A DNA stretch of 64,000 bases from Vibrio sp. 16 (lineage in GTDB: Bacteria > Pseudomonadota > Gammaproteobacteria > Enterobacterales > Vibrionaceae). Location: the NCBI RefSeq assembly GCF_963681195.1, contig NZ_OY808997.1, positions 1,612,001 through 1,676,000 on the forward strand. Direction: 5' to 3'. The position numbers and the translations under genes were made by a program. Of the stretch, positions 19,410 through 29,678 are shown piece by piece. The first letter of the stretch is position 1, and every line of letters begins with the position of its first letter. The notes beneath the pieces were generated by a model. That model saw nothing but the letters and a program-made list of their open reading frames with translations. It was not told where the DNA came from and did no database searches.

Positions 19410-20861
19410 ATGTTAAAACGTACGCGTTCTTTGGTCTGCCTCTGTGTTTCTGCCGCACTCGTTGCACCTTCGATTAGTGCAAACAGTATCGAGCTTCCAG
19501 ACATCGGCACGACGGCCAGTAGCACTCTCACAATTGATCAAGAGCTCATCTACGGTGACGCTTACATGCGGATGCTGCGCTCGAGTCAGCCCATCGTCAA
19601 TGACCCTGTTTTAAACGAATACGTGAGTAACTTAGGCCACCGATTAGTTGCGAACGCGGACGACGTAAAAACCCCATTTACTTTTTTCATGATTCGTGAC
19701 AGAAACATCAATGCTTTCGCATTTTTTGGCGGTTACATTGCGCTCCATTCTGGTCTATTTTTGCATGCACAAAGCGAGAGTGAACTCGCCTCAGTTGTCG
19801 CCCACGAGATTGCCCACGTCACGCAGCGCCACCTTGCGCGAAGCATGGAAGATCAAGCACGGCGATCTCCTGCAACCTTAGCCGCACTGGCAGGTTCATT
19901 ATTGCTCGCCATCGCGTCCCCACAAGCTGGGATGGCAGCTATCACGGCAACGACAGCTGGTAGTATGCAAGGGACAATTAACTACACTCGTAGCAATGAA
20001 AAAGAAGCCGATCGCTTCGGGATCGCCACCTTAGCCAAGGCAGGGTTTGAACCGAAAGCCATGCCAAGGTTTTTTGGCCGACTCGCAGATGAGTATCGCT
20101 ACGCTAGCACACCGCCGCCGATGTTGCTGACTCACCCGCTCCCTGAAGACCGCATCACCGATAGCCGAGCAAGAGCACAAAACTACCCTGAACCTCGCGT
20201 TCAGCCCTCGCTCGATTACAACCTCGCGCGCGCGCGAATCGTCGCTCGATATGCAGGGATACAAGCCAAAGCCGCTCAAGACTGGTTTGAGCGTACGGAA
20301 AAGAAAGCAGACCCAAGCATCAAAGTCGCGTTTCAATACGGGAAAGCACTGGTCCACCTCGATAACAACGAGCTTGAAGAAGCGGATAAAATCTTACAAG
20401 AACTGCTAAGCCGCGATCGCAACAATCACTTTTATCTGGACGCGATGTCCGATCTCTATATCGCACAGAAGAAGCCAGAGCTCGCACAGTCGATGCTTGA
20501 AAAAGCGATGGCCGCAACACCAAACAATGCGGTGATCACCATCAATTATGCCAACGTATTGATCAAACGAGAGAAAAACGAAGAAGCGATTCGAGTGTTG
20601 CAGCGTTATACACACGACTATCCAAATGACGTAAATGGCTGGCATCTGCTTTCCGAAGCCAACATTCATCTTGGTCGTAGTGATGAAGATTTAGCGGCGC
20701 GCGCCGAAATTCTCGCCCTAAAAGCAAACTGGAACAAAGCCATTCAATATTACACTCAAGCGAGCCAACTCGCGGAGTTAGGAAGTTTAAAACAAGCCAG
20801 ATACGATGCTCGTATTGATCAGCTTATGGTCCAACGAGAGCGTTTCTTAGCATTACAATAA
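19410..20861 (+). CDS. bepA: Periplasmic M48 metalloprotease/chaperone BepA
   Basis: BepA (YfgC) is a periplasmic zinc metalloprotease that promotes assembly of LptD and degrades misassembled beta-barrel proteins at the BAM complex. From the chosen ATG the product is 483 residues: a signal peptide (about 1-24, ending ISA), an M48 domain with HEIAHVTQRH and the third ligand Glu in NEKEADRFG, and a C-terminal TPR superhelix (about 285-480). In-frame ATGs at 19335 and 19389 exist, but only 19410 gives a clean signal peptide, although its ribosome-binding site is weak. An arsC-like gene follows after 16 bp. Confidence 0.93.
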   Translation: MLKRTRSLVCLCVSAALVAPSISANSIELPDIGTTASSTLTIDQELIYGDAYMRMLRSSQPIVNDPVLNEYVSNLGHRLVANADDVKTPFTFFMIRDRNINAFAFFGGYIALHSGLFLHAQSESELASVVAHEIAHVTQRHLARSMEDQARRSPATLAALAGSLLLAIASPQAGMAAITATTAGSMQGTINYTRSNEKEADRFGIATLAKAGFEPKAMPRFFGRLADEYRYASTPPPMLLTHPLPEDRITDSRARAQNYPEPRVQPSLDYNLARARIVARYAGIQAKAAQDWFERTEKKADPSIKVAFQYGKALVHLDNNELEEADKILQELLSRDRNNHFYLDAMSDLYIAQKKPELAQSMLEKAMAATPNNAVITINYANVLIKREKNEEAIRVLQRYTHDYPNDVNGWHLLSEANIHLGRSDEDLAARAEILALKANWNKAIQYYTQASQLAELGSLKQARYDARIDQLMVQRERFLALQ

Positions 20862-20877
20862 AAACAGGAGTTCACCT

Positions 20878-21222
20878 ATGTCAGTCGTGATTATTCATAA
20901 CCCACGCTGCTCTAAAAGTCGCCAAACCCTTGCTCTACTTGAAGAAAAAGGTATTGAACCGGAAGTAGTTAAATACCTAGATACACCACTGAGTATTGAA
21001 GAACTAAAAACGCTCTACACTCAACTGGGTGTTGAGAATGTTCGTGCCATGATGCGCACCAAAGAGGCGCTCTACAAAGAGCTCGATTTAGCAGAGGCTG
21101 ATGACGAAACACTGTTCTCAGCGATGGCGAACAATCCAAAACTCATCGAGCGCCCTATCGTTGTGAATAACGGTCAAGCGCGTCATGGTCGCCCGCCAGA
21201 GCAAGTACTTGAGATTCTATGA
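20878..21222 (+). CDS. ArsC/Spx-family reductase, YfgD type
   Basis: A 114-residue thioredoxin-fold protein beginning with the ArsC motif NPRCSKSRQTL (Cys12) and ending RPIVVNNGQARHGRPPEQV. The Arg residues expected near the active site are present. It matches the glutaredoxin-dependent arsenate reductase family. No other ars genes are nearby, and the position after bepA matches the E. coli yfgC-yfgD order, so a general thiol role is as likely as arsenate resistance. It overlaps the next gene by four bases (ATGA). Confidence 0.9.
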   Translation: MSVVIIHNPRCSKSRQTLALLEEKGIEPEVVKYLDTPLSIEELKTLYTQLGVENVRAMMRTKEALYKELDLAEADDETLFSAMANNPKLIERPIVVNNGQARHGRPPEQVLEIL

Positions 21223-21788
21223 TCTGCCAAATCATTGTTCTTTATTACAGTCGCCACGGCTCTACGCGAGCGGTGGCGAGGCAAATTGCACGCGGTATTG
21301 AATCTGTCGAAGGTTGCGAGGCATTGCTGAGAACCGTTGAAGAGATTGACGGTTCGGACCAAACAGACGACCCAATAATTACGCTCAATGAACTTAAGCA
21401 GTGCCACGGTTTAGCCATGGGTAGCCCAGTATGGTTTGGCAACATGGCAGCTCCTTTAAAGCATTTCTGGGATAAGAGCACCGCGCTTTGGGTATCAGGT
21501 GATCTGATAGATAAGCCTGCATGCCTCTTCACCGCGTCTTCAAGCCTACACGGCGGACAAGAAACAACGCTGCAGACTATGATGCTGCCATTATTGCATC
21601 ATGGGATGATGATATTGGGTATCCCCTATTCACAACCAAAGCTGCACACCACGACAAGTGGCGGAACACCCTATGGTGCAACAACCGTCAGTTCCGGTAC
21701 TGCGGGACTGACCGCAGATGAAATCGAACTGGCGCAACAGCTTGGAAAACGCCTCGCCTCGACGGCACTGAAAATGAAGGAATCATAA
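21219..21788 (+). CDS. WrbA-like NAD(P)H:quinone oxidoreductase
   Basis: A 189-residue flavodoxin-fold protein: an N-terminal FMN phosphate loop YYSRHGSTRAVA (about 9-20), then GSPVWFGNMAAPLKHFWD (about 68-85) and TASSSLHGGQETTL (about 107-120), all typical of WrbA-type enzymes. Family members transfer two electrons from NAD(P)H to quinones and avoid radical formation. The ATGA overlap with the arsC-like gene and two-base gap to the next gene indicate an operon. Confidence 0.9.
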   Translation: MICQIIVLYYSRHGSTRAVARQIARGIESVEGCEALLRTVEEIDGSDQTDDPIITLNELKQCHGLAMGSPVWFGNMAAPLKHFWDKSTALWVSGDLIDKPACLFTASSSLHGGQETTLQTMMLPLLHHGMMILGIPYSQPKLHTTTSGGTPYGATTVSSGTAGLTADEIELAQQLGKRLASTALKMKES

Positions 21789-21790
21789 CC

Positions 21791-22219
21791 ATGCACGAGA
21801 TGCAGCCTCAAACTAAGCGGTTTCGTATGCTTGCTCTGTTTGGCAATTTGGCGTTACTCGCTTGGATTGCCTTGTGGCAACTGAGTTTATCTCCGCACCC
21901 GCACATCAGTAGCACCACACTTGCGATCGCTTGGGCTATCCCACTGTTACTGCCGCTACCCGGGATTTTGGCAGGAAAACCTTATACCCATGCTTGGGCG
22001 AACTTCATTCTCATGTTTTACTTTCTACACGGTTTGACCATCCTGTATGTCGATGGTGGAGAGCGCTGGCTAGCTGTTGTAGAACTGCTTCTTGCGACAA
22101 GTGCGTTTTTTGGCAATATTCTCTACGCCAGAGCACGAGGAAAAGAGTTAGGCTTGAAGTTAAAAAGACTATCAAAAGTTGAGAAAGAAGAAAAAGCGCG
22201 TTTCGAATCAGACAACTAG
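21791..22219 (+). CDS. DUF2069 inner membrane protein
   Basis: A 142-residue protein with four hydrophobic segments (about 13-32, 43-60, 68-86 and 92-110) and a basic cytoplasmic C-terminus (LKLKRLSKVEKEEKARF). The pattern matches DUF2069, which has no defined function. It closes the bepA-arsC-like-wrbA-like cluster. Its TAG stop codon at 22217-22219 is made of the first bases of a MITE-like element, so the original C-terminus may have been altered. Confidence 0.85.
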   Translation: MHEMQPQTKRFRMLALFGNLALLAWIALWQLSLSPHPHISSTTLAIAWAIPLLLPLPGILAGKPYTHAWANFILMFYFLHGLTILYVDGGERWLAVVELLLATSAFFGNILYARARGKELGLKLKRLSKVEKEEKARFESDN

Positions 22220-22476
22220 GGTCTGTTGATCTTTCGAGCTGATTTTTGCAGCAGTTTGTGGGAAATTTATACAAGGCAGAGGCTTTGAAGTGTAGCTAGC
22301 CTACATGAAAAGCCGATAACGCAGTAGAAATGAACCACAAACGCTGCCCGAAGGGTTCGGCTAATATGCTTTGTTAAGGGGTATTTACTTAGAATGACTA
22401 GGCTACACACCCCTTGCCGCGTCTAAAACGATTTTATCTCGAACAAAATTTAACCGAGAAAGGTCACCAGACCCTA
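22217..22476. mobile_element. MITE-like element with terminal inverted repeats and TA ends
   Basis: The 260-bp non-coding segment begins TAGGGTCTGTTGATCTTTC and ends GAAAGGTCACCAGACCCTA. Reverse-complemented, the right end matches the left at 17 of 19 positions. A TA at each outer edge fits a TA target duplication as made by IS630/Tc1-type or some IS5-group transposases. There is no ORF inside. A transposase partner is not in this window, so it would be non-autonomous. The family is not identified. Confidence 0.75.
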
Positions 22477-22526
22477 ATATCATCTGAAACAATTAGGGCT
22501 GCAAATGCAGCCCTATCTCGTTTTTA

Positions 22527-23801
22527 TTAGCCGTTGGAAGTCGTTGAGCTATCCAAGACTTCCCCTTCAATGTCGCTCGATACGTCGTTCGCATCTTCAG
22601 GTAGAACCTCAACCGGCGCAGTGTAGACATACGGCTTGCCTTGCCACTCGAACTGCAAAATAGACTCCGCAGGGGCCACTTCTGGCAAGCTCTCGACTGT
22701 GACAGGTTGAATCGCTTCTGCGTCGTTTAATTCAGCATTCACAACCGCTACATCTTCAGAACGAGAGAGGTCAGTCTCCACCGTTACTGGCGGCACAACC
22801 TCACGTTCAATGGCGTTTTCTAATTGCACAACAGGGGCAACACGTTTGACTTCTTGTTCGAACTCCGCTTGAGATGAGAGCAAATGAATGTTGAACGTCA
22901 CTTGATTGCCTTGAATCTTCAAAATATCAATCGCAGCCACTGAGCTGAGCCCTTTTAGCTTGTTCTCCAGCGTAAAAAAGCCAACCGCATCGTTGAGCTC
23001 TGTAAAGCGTACTTTCAGGGTTTCGGACGATTCACTCGCCACAACAACGGCACTTTTCTTAGCGTAGTAATCGCTGATTTGATTGACCATTTTACTCGCC
23101 GCATCCGCACCATTGTTCGAGCCTGTAATAGGCGCTTGACGCGTTACACCCACAGTCGCAGGCTTTTGATCATACAAGGTCCATCTGACGCTGTTGCCTT
23201 GCGCTTTCACCACCAACACAGCATCAACCGGATAGCGCTGACTGGCTTGACCCACAGGTAAGGCAAAACCTCCCCATAAATCAGACACGCTCAAACCGGT
23301 AATATCATCAAAATCGCCAACAGGAACCGTCAAAGGCAGTCCGCGTTTATCGGCTTCTTGCTTCATCTGAGTCAAGACGGAAGAATCAGCATGCTCCCAC
23401 ACAATATTGCGCTCTGCTTGTCCTTCTTCAACCAACCAGACCAACAAGTTAGCGCGATCTGCTGGCCAAACGGGTAGCTGCGCTTGACTTAACAAAGAGC
23501 GGATATGTGGTGCACTGAAACCCATTTTAAGTGTTTGCGAACCATTCAAGTCACCATAGCTGATCTGAGTCAGGTATTGACCGTTTTGTTTCAAGGCTTT
23601 TTGTACAACCTGATTGCTGATGGCATTACGATCGCCAGAGGCCTTAACAATGACCTCTTTCATGCCTTCCACACGTGCTTTGGCGTCGGCATTGTCCACC
23701 GCTTGGTCCAGAATCACTTCTGAACGGTACAAATCAACAGTGGTTAAAGCCATTGCAGGCAATCCGACCAAACTTAAAGCCAATAAAGCTAAATGACGCA
23801 T
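22527..23801 (-). CDS. DUF2066 domain exported protein
   Basis: A 424-residue protein with a signal peptide (about 1-18, ending AMA) and a DUF2066 domain over roughly the first 200 residues. A further region follows to about 335, and the tail (about 345-424) is acidic, Val/Glu-rich and probably disordered. It is presumably periplasmic. The family has no assigned function. It is divergent from uraA; downstream lies the MITE-like element. Confidence 0.85.
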   Translation of the reverse strand: MRHLALLALSLVGLPAMALTTVDLYRSEVILDQAVDNADAKARVEGMKEVIVKASGDRNAISNQVVQKALKQNGQYLTQISYGDLNGSQTLKMGFSAPHIRSLLSQAQLPVWPADRANLLVWLVEEGQAERNIVWEHADSSVLTQMKQEADKRGLPLTVPVGDFDDITGLSVSDLWGGFALPVGQASQRYPVDAVLVVKAQGNSVRWTLYDQKPATVGVTRQAPITGSNNGADAASKMVNQISDYYAKKSAVVVASESSETLKVRFTELNDAVGFFTLENKLKGLSSVAAIDILKIQGNQVTFNIHLLSSQAEFEQEVKRVAPVVQLENAIEREVVPPVTVETDLSRSEDVAVVNAELNDAEAIQPVTVESLPEVAPAESILQFEWQGKPYVYTAPVEVLPEDANDVSSDIEGEVLDSSTTSNG

Positions 23802-24051
23802 ACTCTTCCTAGGATCCAGTTTTCACTTTAAACGTCGATGATAAGCAACTATTGATAATGGAGCAACTAAAGCTCTCTGTAATCCAGTCCTACGTAATCA
23901 CCAAGACTCGCTTGCATTTTGGTCATCTATGAATAAAAACCAAAATATTTGATCCAGTTCAGATTGCAATCGTTTGGCACGGTGATAAAATCCCGCGAAT
24001 TTTATTTTTGTAGAGTAATTACTACTTACCGCCACCCAAAGGAATAACGAT

Positions 24052-25296
24052 ATGAAAAATGCCATCCAAGGCGCTCAAATGCTGTTCGTCGCATTTGGTG
24101 CCCTCGTTCTTGTGCCATTGTTAACTGGCCTCGACCCAAGTGTTGCCCTGTTCGGCGCTGGTATCGGTACTCTTCTTTTCCAATTTGTTACTCGCCGCAC
24201 CGTTCCAATCTTCCTTGCCTCATCTTTCGCTTTCATTGCTCCTATTCTTTATGGTGTTCAAACATGGGGCATTCCTGCGACCATGGGTGGTTTGATGGCT
24301 GCAGGCTTCGTCTATGTGGCGATGGGAGCATTAATCAAAGTGCGTGGTGTGGAGATTATTCATAAGCTGTTGCCACCCGTCGTGGTTGGTCCGGTAATTA
24401 TGGTAATCGGCCTTGGTTTAGCTCCGGTCGCGGTCAACATGGCTTTGGGTAAAGTCGATGGCGCACAAGTGATTGATGCTGATGCGTCGCTGGTTATCTC
24501 TGTCGCATCACTGCTTACGACCATCGTACTGAGCGTGTTTGCAAAAGGCTTTTTGAAACTGACGCCAATTCTTGGCGGTATTGTTGTGGGTTACTGCCTA
24601 AGTTTGGGCTACGGCATCGTTGATTTTACTCCAGTAAAAGAAGCAGCATGGTTTGCTCTACCAAACTTCACCATGCCTGAGTTCAACATCAACGCGATTC
24701 TATTTATGATTCCGGTCGCAATCGCGCCAGCGGTAGAACATGTGGGCGATATGTTGGCTATTTCGAACGTGACGGGTAAAAACTACATCAAGAAACCAGG
24801 CTTACATCGCACTATTACCGGTGACGGTGTGGCGACCATTGCCGCTTCTATGGTCGGTGCACCGCCAAATACCACTTACTCAGAAGTTACTGGTGCCGTC
24901 ATGCTGACGAAAGCATTCAACCCAGTGATTATGACTTGGGCTGCGGTTACTGCCATCGTCCTGGCTTTGGTAGGTAAACTTGGTGCGATACTGCAAACCA
25001 TTCCAATGCCGGTCATGGGCGGCATTATGATTTTGCTGTTTGGTTCCATTGCGACGGTGGGTTTAAATACTCTGATCAAAAACAATGTTGACCTACACAA
25101 ATCTCGCAACCTAGTGATTGTTGCGATCACGCTTGTATTTGGCATTGGCGGCATGGCATTTGGTATTGGTGAGTTTAGTCTACAAGGTGTGAGCCTATGT
25201 GGCATCGTGGCGATTATGCTCAACCTTATCCTGCCAAAAGAACTTGGCGAAAACCACGTTGTTGATAACGCCCAAATGGAAGAAGAAGCGAAATAG
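24052..25296 (+). CDS. uraA: Uracil permease (NCS2 family)
   Basis: UraA is a uracil:proton symporter of the inner membrane. The 414 residues give about 14 hydrophobic segments. The substrate-site region APAVEHVGDMLAISNVTG (about 223-240) and the half-helix stretch GAPPNTTYSEVTGAV (about 271-285) match NCS2 uracil carriers. Start behind AAGGAATAACG. upp, a frequent partner, is not adjacent. A terminator follows after about 20 bp. Confidence 0.94.
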   Translation: MKNAIQGAQMLFVAFGALVLVPLLTGLDPSVALFGAGIGTLLFQFVTRRTVPIFLASSFAFIAPILYGVQTWGIPATMGGLMAAGFVYVAMGALIKVRGVEIIHKLLPPVVVGPVIMVIGLGLAPVAVNMALGKVDGAQVIDADASLVISVASLLTTIVLSVFAKGFLKLTPILGGIVVGYCLSLGYGIVDFTPVKEAAWFALPNFTMPEFNINAILFMIPVAIAPAVEHVGDMLAISNVTGKNYIKKPGLHRTITGDGVATIAASMVGAPPNTTYSEVTGAVMLTKAFNPVIMTWAAVTAIVLALVGKLGAILQTIPMPVMGGIMILLFGSIATVGLNTLIKNNVDLHKSRNLVIVAITLVFGIGGMAFGIGEFSLQGVSLCGIVAIMLNLILPKELGENHVVDNAQMEEEAK

Positions 25297-25314
25297 TTTC
25301 TCTTTGTTTAATAG

Positions 25315-25347
25315 CAAAAAGGGTTGGCACTACGCCAACCCTTTTTT
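25315..25347. terminator. Bidirectional terminator between uraA and ybaK
   Basis: Stem GGGTTGGC/GCCAACCC with a four-base ACTA-type loop, flanked by AAAAA and TTTTTT, between convergent genes. Confidence 0.93.
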
Positions 25348-25822
25348 AATCCAGACACAACTCGCAAAACTGAGCCCGAGTGAGCGCCGCTAAATCTTTT
25401 GGGGCCAATTCGATTTCTAACCCGCGCTTGCCCGCACTGACGCACATGGTTTCTAACGCTTCTGCGCTATTGTGGATAAACGTTGGCAAGGCTTTCTTCT
25501 GCCCAAGTGGGCTAATTCCTCCCACCACATAGCCGGTCGTTTTCTGGGCAATATCAGGGTTCGCCATTTCCGCTTTTTTCGCTTTTGCTGCTTTGGCTGC
25601 CTGCTTTAGGTTCAACTTCTGGGCAACTGGAATGATCGCAACCGCTAGGTTTTTTGCATCACCATTTACGCTAAACAACAAAGTTTTAAAGACTTTCGCG
25701 GGATCTTGACCTAACACTTCCGCCGCTTCTAACCCATAACTGTCAGCACGCGGGTCATGTTCATACTGATGGATAACATGAGGAACTTTTTTCTTCTTAG
25801 CGAGATTAATAGCAGGAGTCAT
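25346..25822 (-). CDS. ybaK: Cys-tRNA(Pro)/Cys-tRNA(Cys) deacylase YbaK
   Basis: YbaK removes cysteine mischarged onto tRNA-Pro by prolyl-tRNA synthetase. The 158-residue product from the ATG at 25822 (behind a very strong GGGAGGGAG) matches the family. It has YEHDPRADSYGLEAAEVLG near the N-terminus, the conserved Lys-containing VFKTLLFSVNG and the GGISPLGQKK loop. An upstream in-frame ATG at 25855 adds 11 residues and lies inside the terminator of nutA, so it is rejected. Confidence 0.94.
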   Translation of the reverse strand: MTPAINLAKKKKVPHVIHQYEHDPRADSYGLEAAEVLGQDPAKVFKTLLFSVNGDAKNLAVAIIPVAQKLNLKQAAKAAKAKKAEMANPDIAQKTTGYVVGGISPLGQKKALPTFIHNSAEALETMCVSAGKRGLEIELAPKDLAALTRAQFCELCLD

Positions 25823-25845
25823 ACTCCCTCCCAAATTAGCAACAA

Positions 25846-25874
25846 AAAACGCCACTCAACTGAGTGGCGTTTTA
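25846..25874 (-). terminator. Terminator after nutA
   Basis: Stem AACGCCACTCA/TGAGTGGCGTT, with TTTTTTGTT following on the minus strand, 31 bp after the nutA stop. Confidence 0.9.
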
Positions 25875-25904
25875 GCTTAATGAGATTTATAAGTTGGAGT
25901 CAAC

Positions 25905-27577
25905 TTACTTGTATACCATCTCACCTGATGGAGCGTATTTGTTTACGTCAACTGGGCTGTTTGCTTCTAGGTACTCTTTTAGTACTTCAGCATCTACGAA
26001 GCCAGTGTTCACGTGACCTGGGTGACCTGTTAGTTTAGGGTAACCGTCACCACCCGCTGCGTTGTAGCTTGGCACTGTGAAGCGGTAAGTTTCGTCTAGG
26101 CGAAGCTGTTTACCACCGATGAATACGTTAGAGACTTCACCGTTTGCCACTGTCATAGAGATACCTGCAAACTGAGCGTATGCACCAGAGTCAACTGGCT
26201 TAGTTGCAACAACGTTTAGGTAGTCAAGTACTTCTTGGCCAGACATATCTGTGTAAGTCAGGATGTTCGCAAATGGCTGTACCGTTAGAACGTCTTTGTA
26301 TGTTACGTCACCCGCTTCAATCGAATCACGTACACCACCAGAGTTCATCACTGCGAAGTCTGCTTTTGCACGCTCCATGTGAGCCGTTGCGATTAAACGG
26401 CCTAGGTTAGTTTGCTGGAAGCGAACCACGTTACGGTCACCTTCAAGCTTGCCATTGGTTTCTGCAATCTTAACGTTAAGCTGCGCTTGACCTTGCTCTT
26501 GGTATGGACGTAGGAATTCTAGCAGAGCTTCATCTTGCTTGATTTCATCTTCGATTAGCACGCGTTGGCTCTTACCATCAACCTTGATTTTCTTCTTAAG
26601 GTTCACAGGGATAAGATCGTAGCTCACCATTTCTAGCTCGCCATTACGGAATTCGTAATCAGCACGGCCTACGTATTTACCCCATTCGTGAGCCTGAACG
26701 ATATAAGTGCCGTTTTGTACATCTGGCTTACACTCGTCAGAAGGCTTGAAGTTTTTCTTAACAATGTTAGGCGCTTCCATACATACTGGCTCTTGAGAGT
26801 GACCACCAACGATCATATCTAGAGAACCTTCGTCTAGGTAACGAGCTAGCGCAACATCACCAGGTGCATTCACACCACGATTACCATCTTCGTAGTGACC
26901 CATGTGCGTCACAGCAAAGATAAGATCAGGTTTTTCAGTCTTCTCAAGTTCAGCGATCAGCTTTTTCGCTTCTTCTTTAGGGTCACGGAACTCGATGCCA
27001 CCAATGAATTCTGGGTTACCGATTTTTTGCGTGTCTTCTGTCGTTAGACCGATAACCGCAACTTTGATGCCTTGTAGGTCAAACATTTCGTAAGGCTGGA
27101 ACATGCGCTCGCCAGTCTTCTTGTCGTAAATGTTTGCAGAAAGCATTGGGAAGTTAGCCCACTCAATCTGTTTTTCTAGAACGTCTAGAGGATTATCGAA
27201 CTCGTGGTTACCCAGTGCCATTGCATCGTAACCAATTTTGCTCATACCTTTAAAATCTGGTTCAGCGTCTTGTAGATCTGACTCAGGTACGCCAGTGTTG
27301 ATATCACCACCCGATAGTAGTAGCGAGCTACCACCTTCTGCAGCAATTTCAGCGCGCAGCTGATCAATTAGCGTTTTACGTGCAGCCATGCCGTACCCAT
27401 GCCGTACTCGCCGTATTTGTTCTGCCAGAAACGACCGTGGTGATCGTTCGTGTGAAGAACGGTTAGCTTATAGGTTTTGTCTGCTTCCCACTCATGCTGT
27501 GGTGCCGTTGCACAACCAGCTAGAGTTGCCAGGATTGCTGCGCTAATTGCGCTTTTTACGATCAGGCCTTGCTTCAT
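25905..27577 (-). pseudogene. nutA: 5'-nucleotidase NutA, frameshifted by an 11-bp duplication
   Basis: NutA is a surface lipoprotein that dephosphorylates nucleotides so the nucleoside can be imported. The N-terminal part (start 27577, lipobox LAGC, metal-binding HTNDHHGRF) ends out of frame shortly after a perfect 11-bp tandem duplication at 27386-27407. The remaining 494 residues, starting MAARKTLIDQL at 27389, are intact in another frame, with the metallophosphatase motifs SGGDINTG, ALGNHEFD and GGHSQEP and the substrate domain. Removing one 11-bp copy joins the two frames at GEYGMAARK, as in V. parahaemolyticus NutA. The rest shows no decay, so the change looks recent. It could be a true mutation, a reversible switch or a sequence error. 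Confidence 0.93.
27386..27407. repeat. 11-bp tandem duplication disrupting nutA
   Basis: Two perfect head-to-tail copies of CCATGCCGTAC at 27386-27396 and 27397-27407. Eleven is not a multiple of three, so the second copy shifts the nutA frame. Confidence 0.97.
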
Positions 27578-27903
27578 TGTCATACCTTTTGAACTTTTTT
27601 GGGGATTTCCACTGCTTTTTCTTACTGCTCTTAATGAATAGACTCGCTCGGTGAAAATGCACCGCAAGAGCAATAAAACTTGAACTAGTTTAAATTAACC
27701 AAAATTACCTAACAGCGAGTTTTCATATTTATGTCGTATTGATCACCTAAATAAACGTTTAAATGTGTAACAAACCGCCAAGTTTGCACTTCATTTATCA
27801 AACGATCACAAGCAAACGTTTGGGTGTGAAGTACGCTCTAGACCTTGCATTTGAGACAGTGAGCGTTTACTCAACAAAGAACGAAAACATGCCCCTTAAA
27901 AAC
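27578..27903. other. Gene-free region upstream of nutA
   Basis: About 325 bp between the nutA start and the kdsA terminator. It should contain the nutA promoter. It includes near-repeats of an AAACGTTT-type motif (about 27753-27821) but no assignable operator, ORF or RNA gene. Confidence 0.4.
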
Positions 27904-27936
27904 CAAAAAAGTTGGCACTTGGCCAACTTTTTTTCT
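27904..27936 (-). terminator. Terminator of the hemA-kdsA operon
   Basis: Stem AAAGTTGGC/GCCAACTTT around a short CACTTG-type loop, with a T-run on the minus strand, about 20 bp after the kdsA stop. A T-run on the plus side makes it potentially bidirectional. Confidence 0.85.
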
Positions 27937-27954
27937 TGAACAATAAATGTACTG

Positions 27955-28830
<876 letters not shown>

Positions 28831-28849
28831 CTATTCATTGTGAATAGAC

Positions 28850-29659
28850 TTAGTGTAAGACAACCTGAGTCGAACTCATGGCGTTTACTTGATTCTTTAG
28901 CAATTCGGATGCTGGGTCATCTGGGCATTGATCAATAAAATATTGATAATCGGTCAATGCTATTTGATGGCAATCTAGCTGTTGGTAGATAAAACCGCGA
29001 TCGCGAATCTCATATGGGTCATCGGGGACAAACGTCAGGGCTAAATCCGTGCACCTTAGAGCCAACGTATAGCGTTGCTCACGCAACAGCGCACTTTTCA
29101 GTAGAGCCAACCAACGACCAATCACCGTCGGATTGTCTGTTTCTTTCAAATGACTCGGTTTGAGTTTCGCCAATGGGCCGCTGTGACCAATCAACCAAGC
29201 ACCAAGCGTATGTTCAGAAACGTATTCACCGTTAAATGGATTGATGTATTGGGAAGTCTCATCGAACCAATCAATCTTGATTAAAAACTGGGTCGGAAAC
29301 GTGATGCCTTTCACCGGAAAGCCAAGTTTACGCCCAAAGTAAAGCAGAAGCGCGCCTAAGCTAACTGGGATACCTTTACGGCGTTCAAGTACTTTATCAA
29401 TGAAGCCGTTTGAAGAGTCAAAATAGGCATCTTGGTCGCCCTGAAATCCCCACTCATGGTAGAAGAGTCGCAATAACGCATCAAATCTCTGCCGCTCATT
29501 GGTCTCATGAGCTAATGAAAGCTCTGCTTCTTGCAGTAGTCTATGCAACTCATTCTCAGCCCAATGCACGTCGGTAGCGGGGTTCACGGCTTTATTCAAT
29601 GCCAATGCACCTTCTACAAGTTCCATTGCGTCAAAGTCTTCGTCAAACAACTCAAGCAT
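28850..29659 (-). CDS. sirB1: SirB1 family protein (transglutaminase-like plus TPR)
   Basis: A 269-residue protein with an N-terminal transglutaminase-like domain containing LERRKGIPVSLGALLLYFGRKLGFPVKGI (about 90-120, in pieces). It has a C-terminal TPR pair (about 185-250) with RCTDLALTFVPDDPYEIRDRG. The family sits next to kdsA and prmC in many proteobacteria, but its biochemical role is not settled. It lies between sirB2 and kdsA in the hemA-to-kdsA operon. Confidence 0.9.
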   Translation of the reverse strand: MLELFDEDFDAMELVEGALALNKAVNPATDVHWAENELHRLLQEAELSLAHETNERQRFDALLRLFYHEWGFQGDQDAYFDSSNGFIDKVLERRKGIPVSLGALLLYFGRKLGFPVKGITFPTQFLIKIDWFDETSQYINPFNGEYVSEHTLGAWLIGHSGPLAKLKPSHLKETDNPTVIGRWLALLKSALLREQRYTLALRCTDLALTFVPDDPYEIRDRGFIYQQLDCHQIALTDYQYFIDQCPDDPASELLKNQVNAMSSTQVVLH

Positions 29660-29678
29660 TAATGACTACCTAAAAGTA

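Noticed and set aside
25905..27389. The nutA downstream ORF as a complete gene starting MAARKTL
   Set aside because: It lacks the signal sequence and the first metal-binding motif and has no convincing ribosome-binding site; the joined frame after removing one 11-mer is clearly the parent gene.
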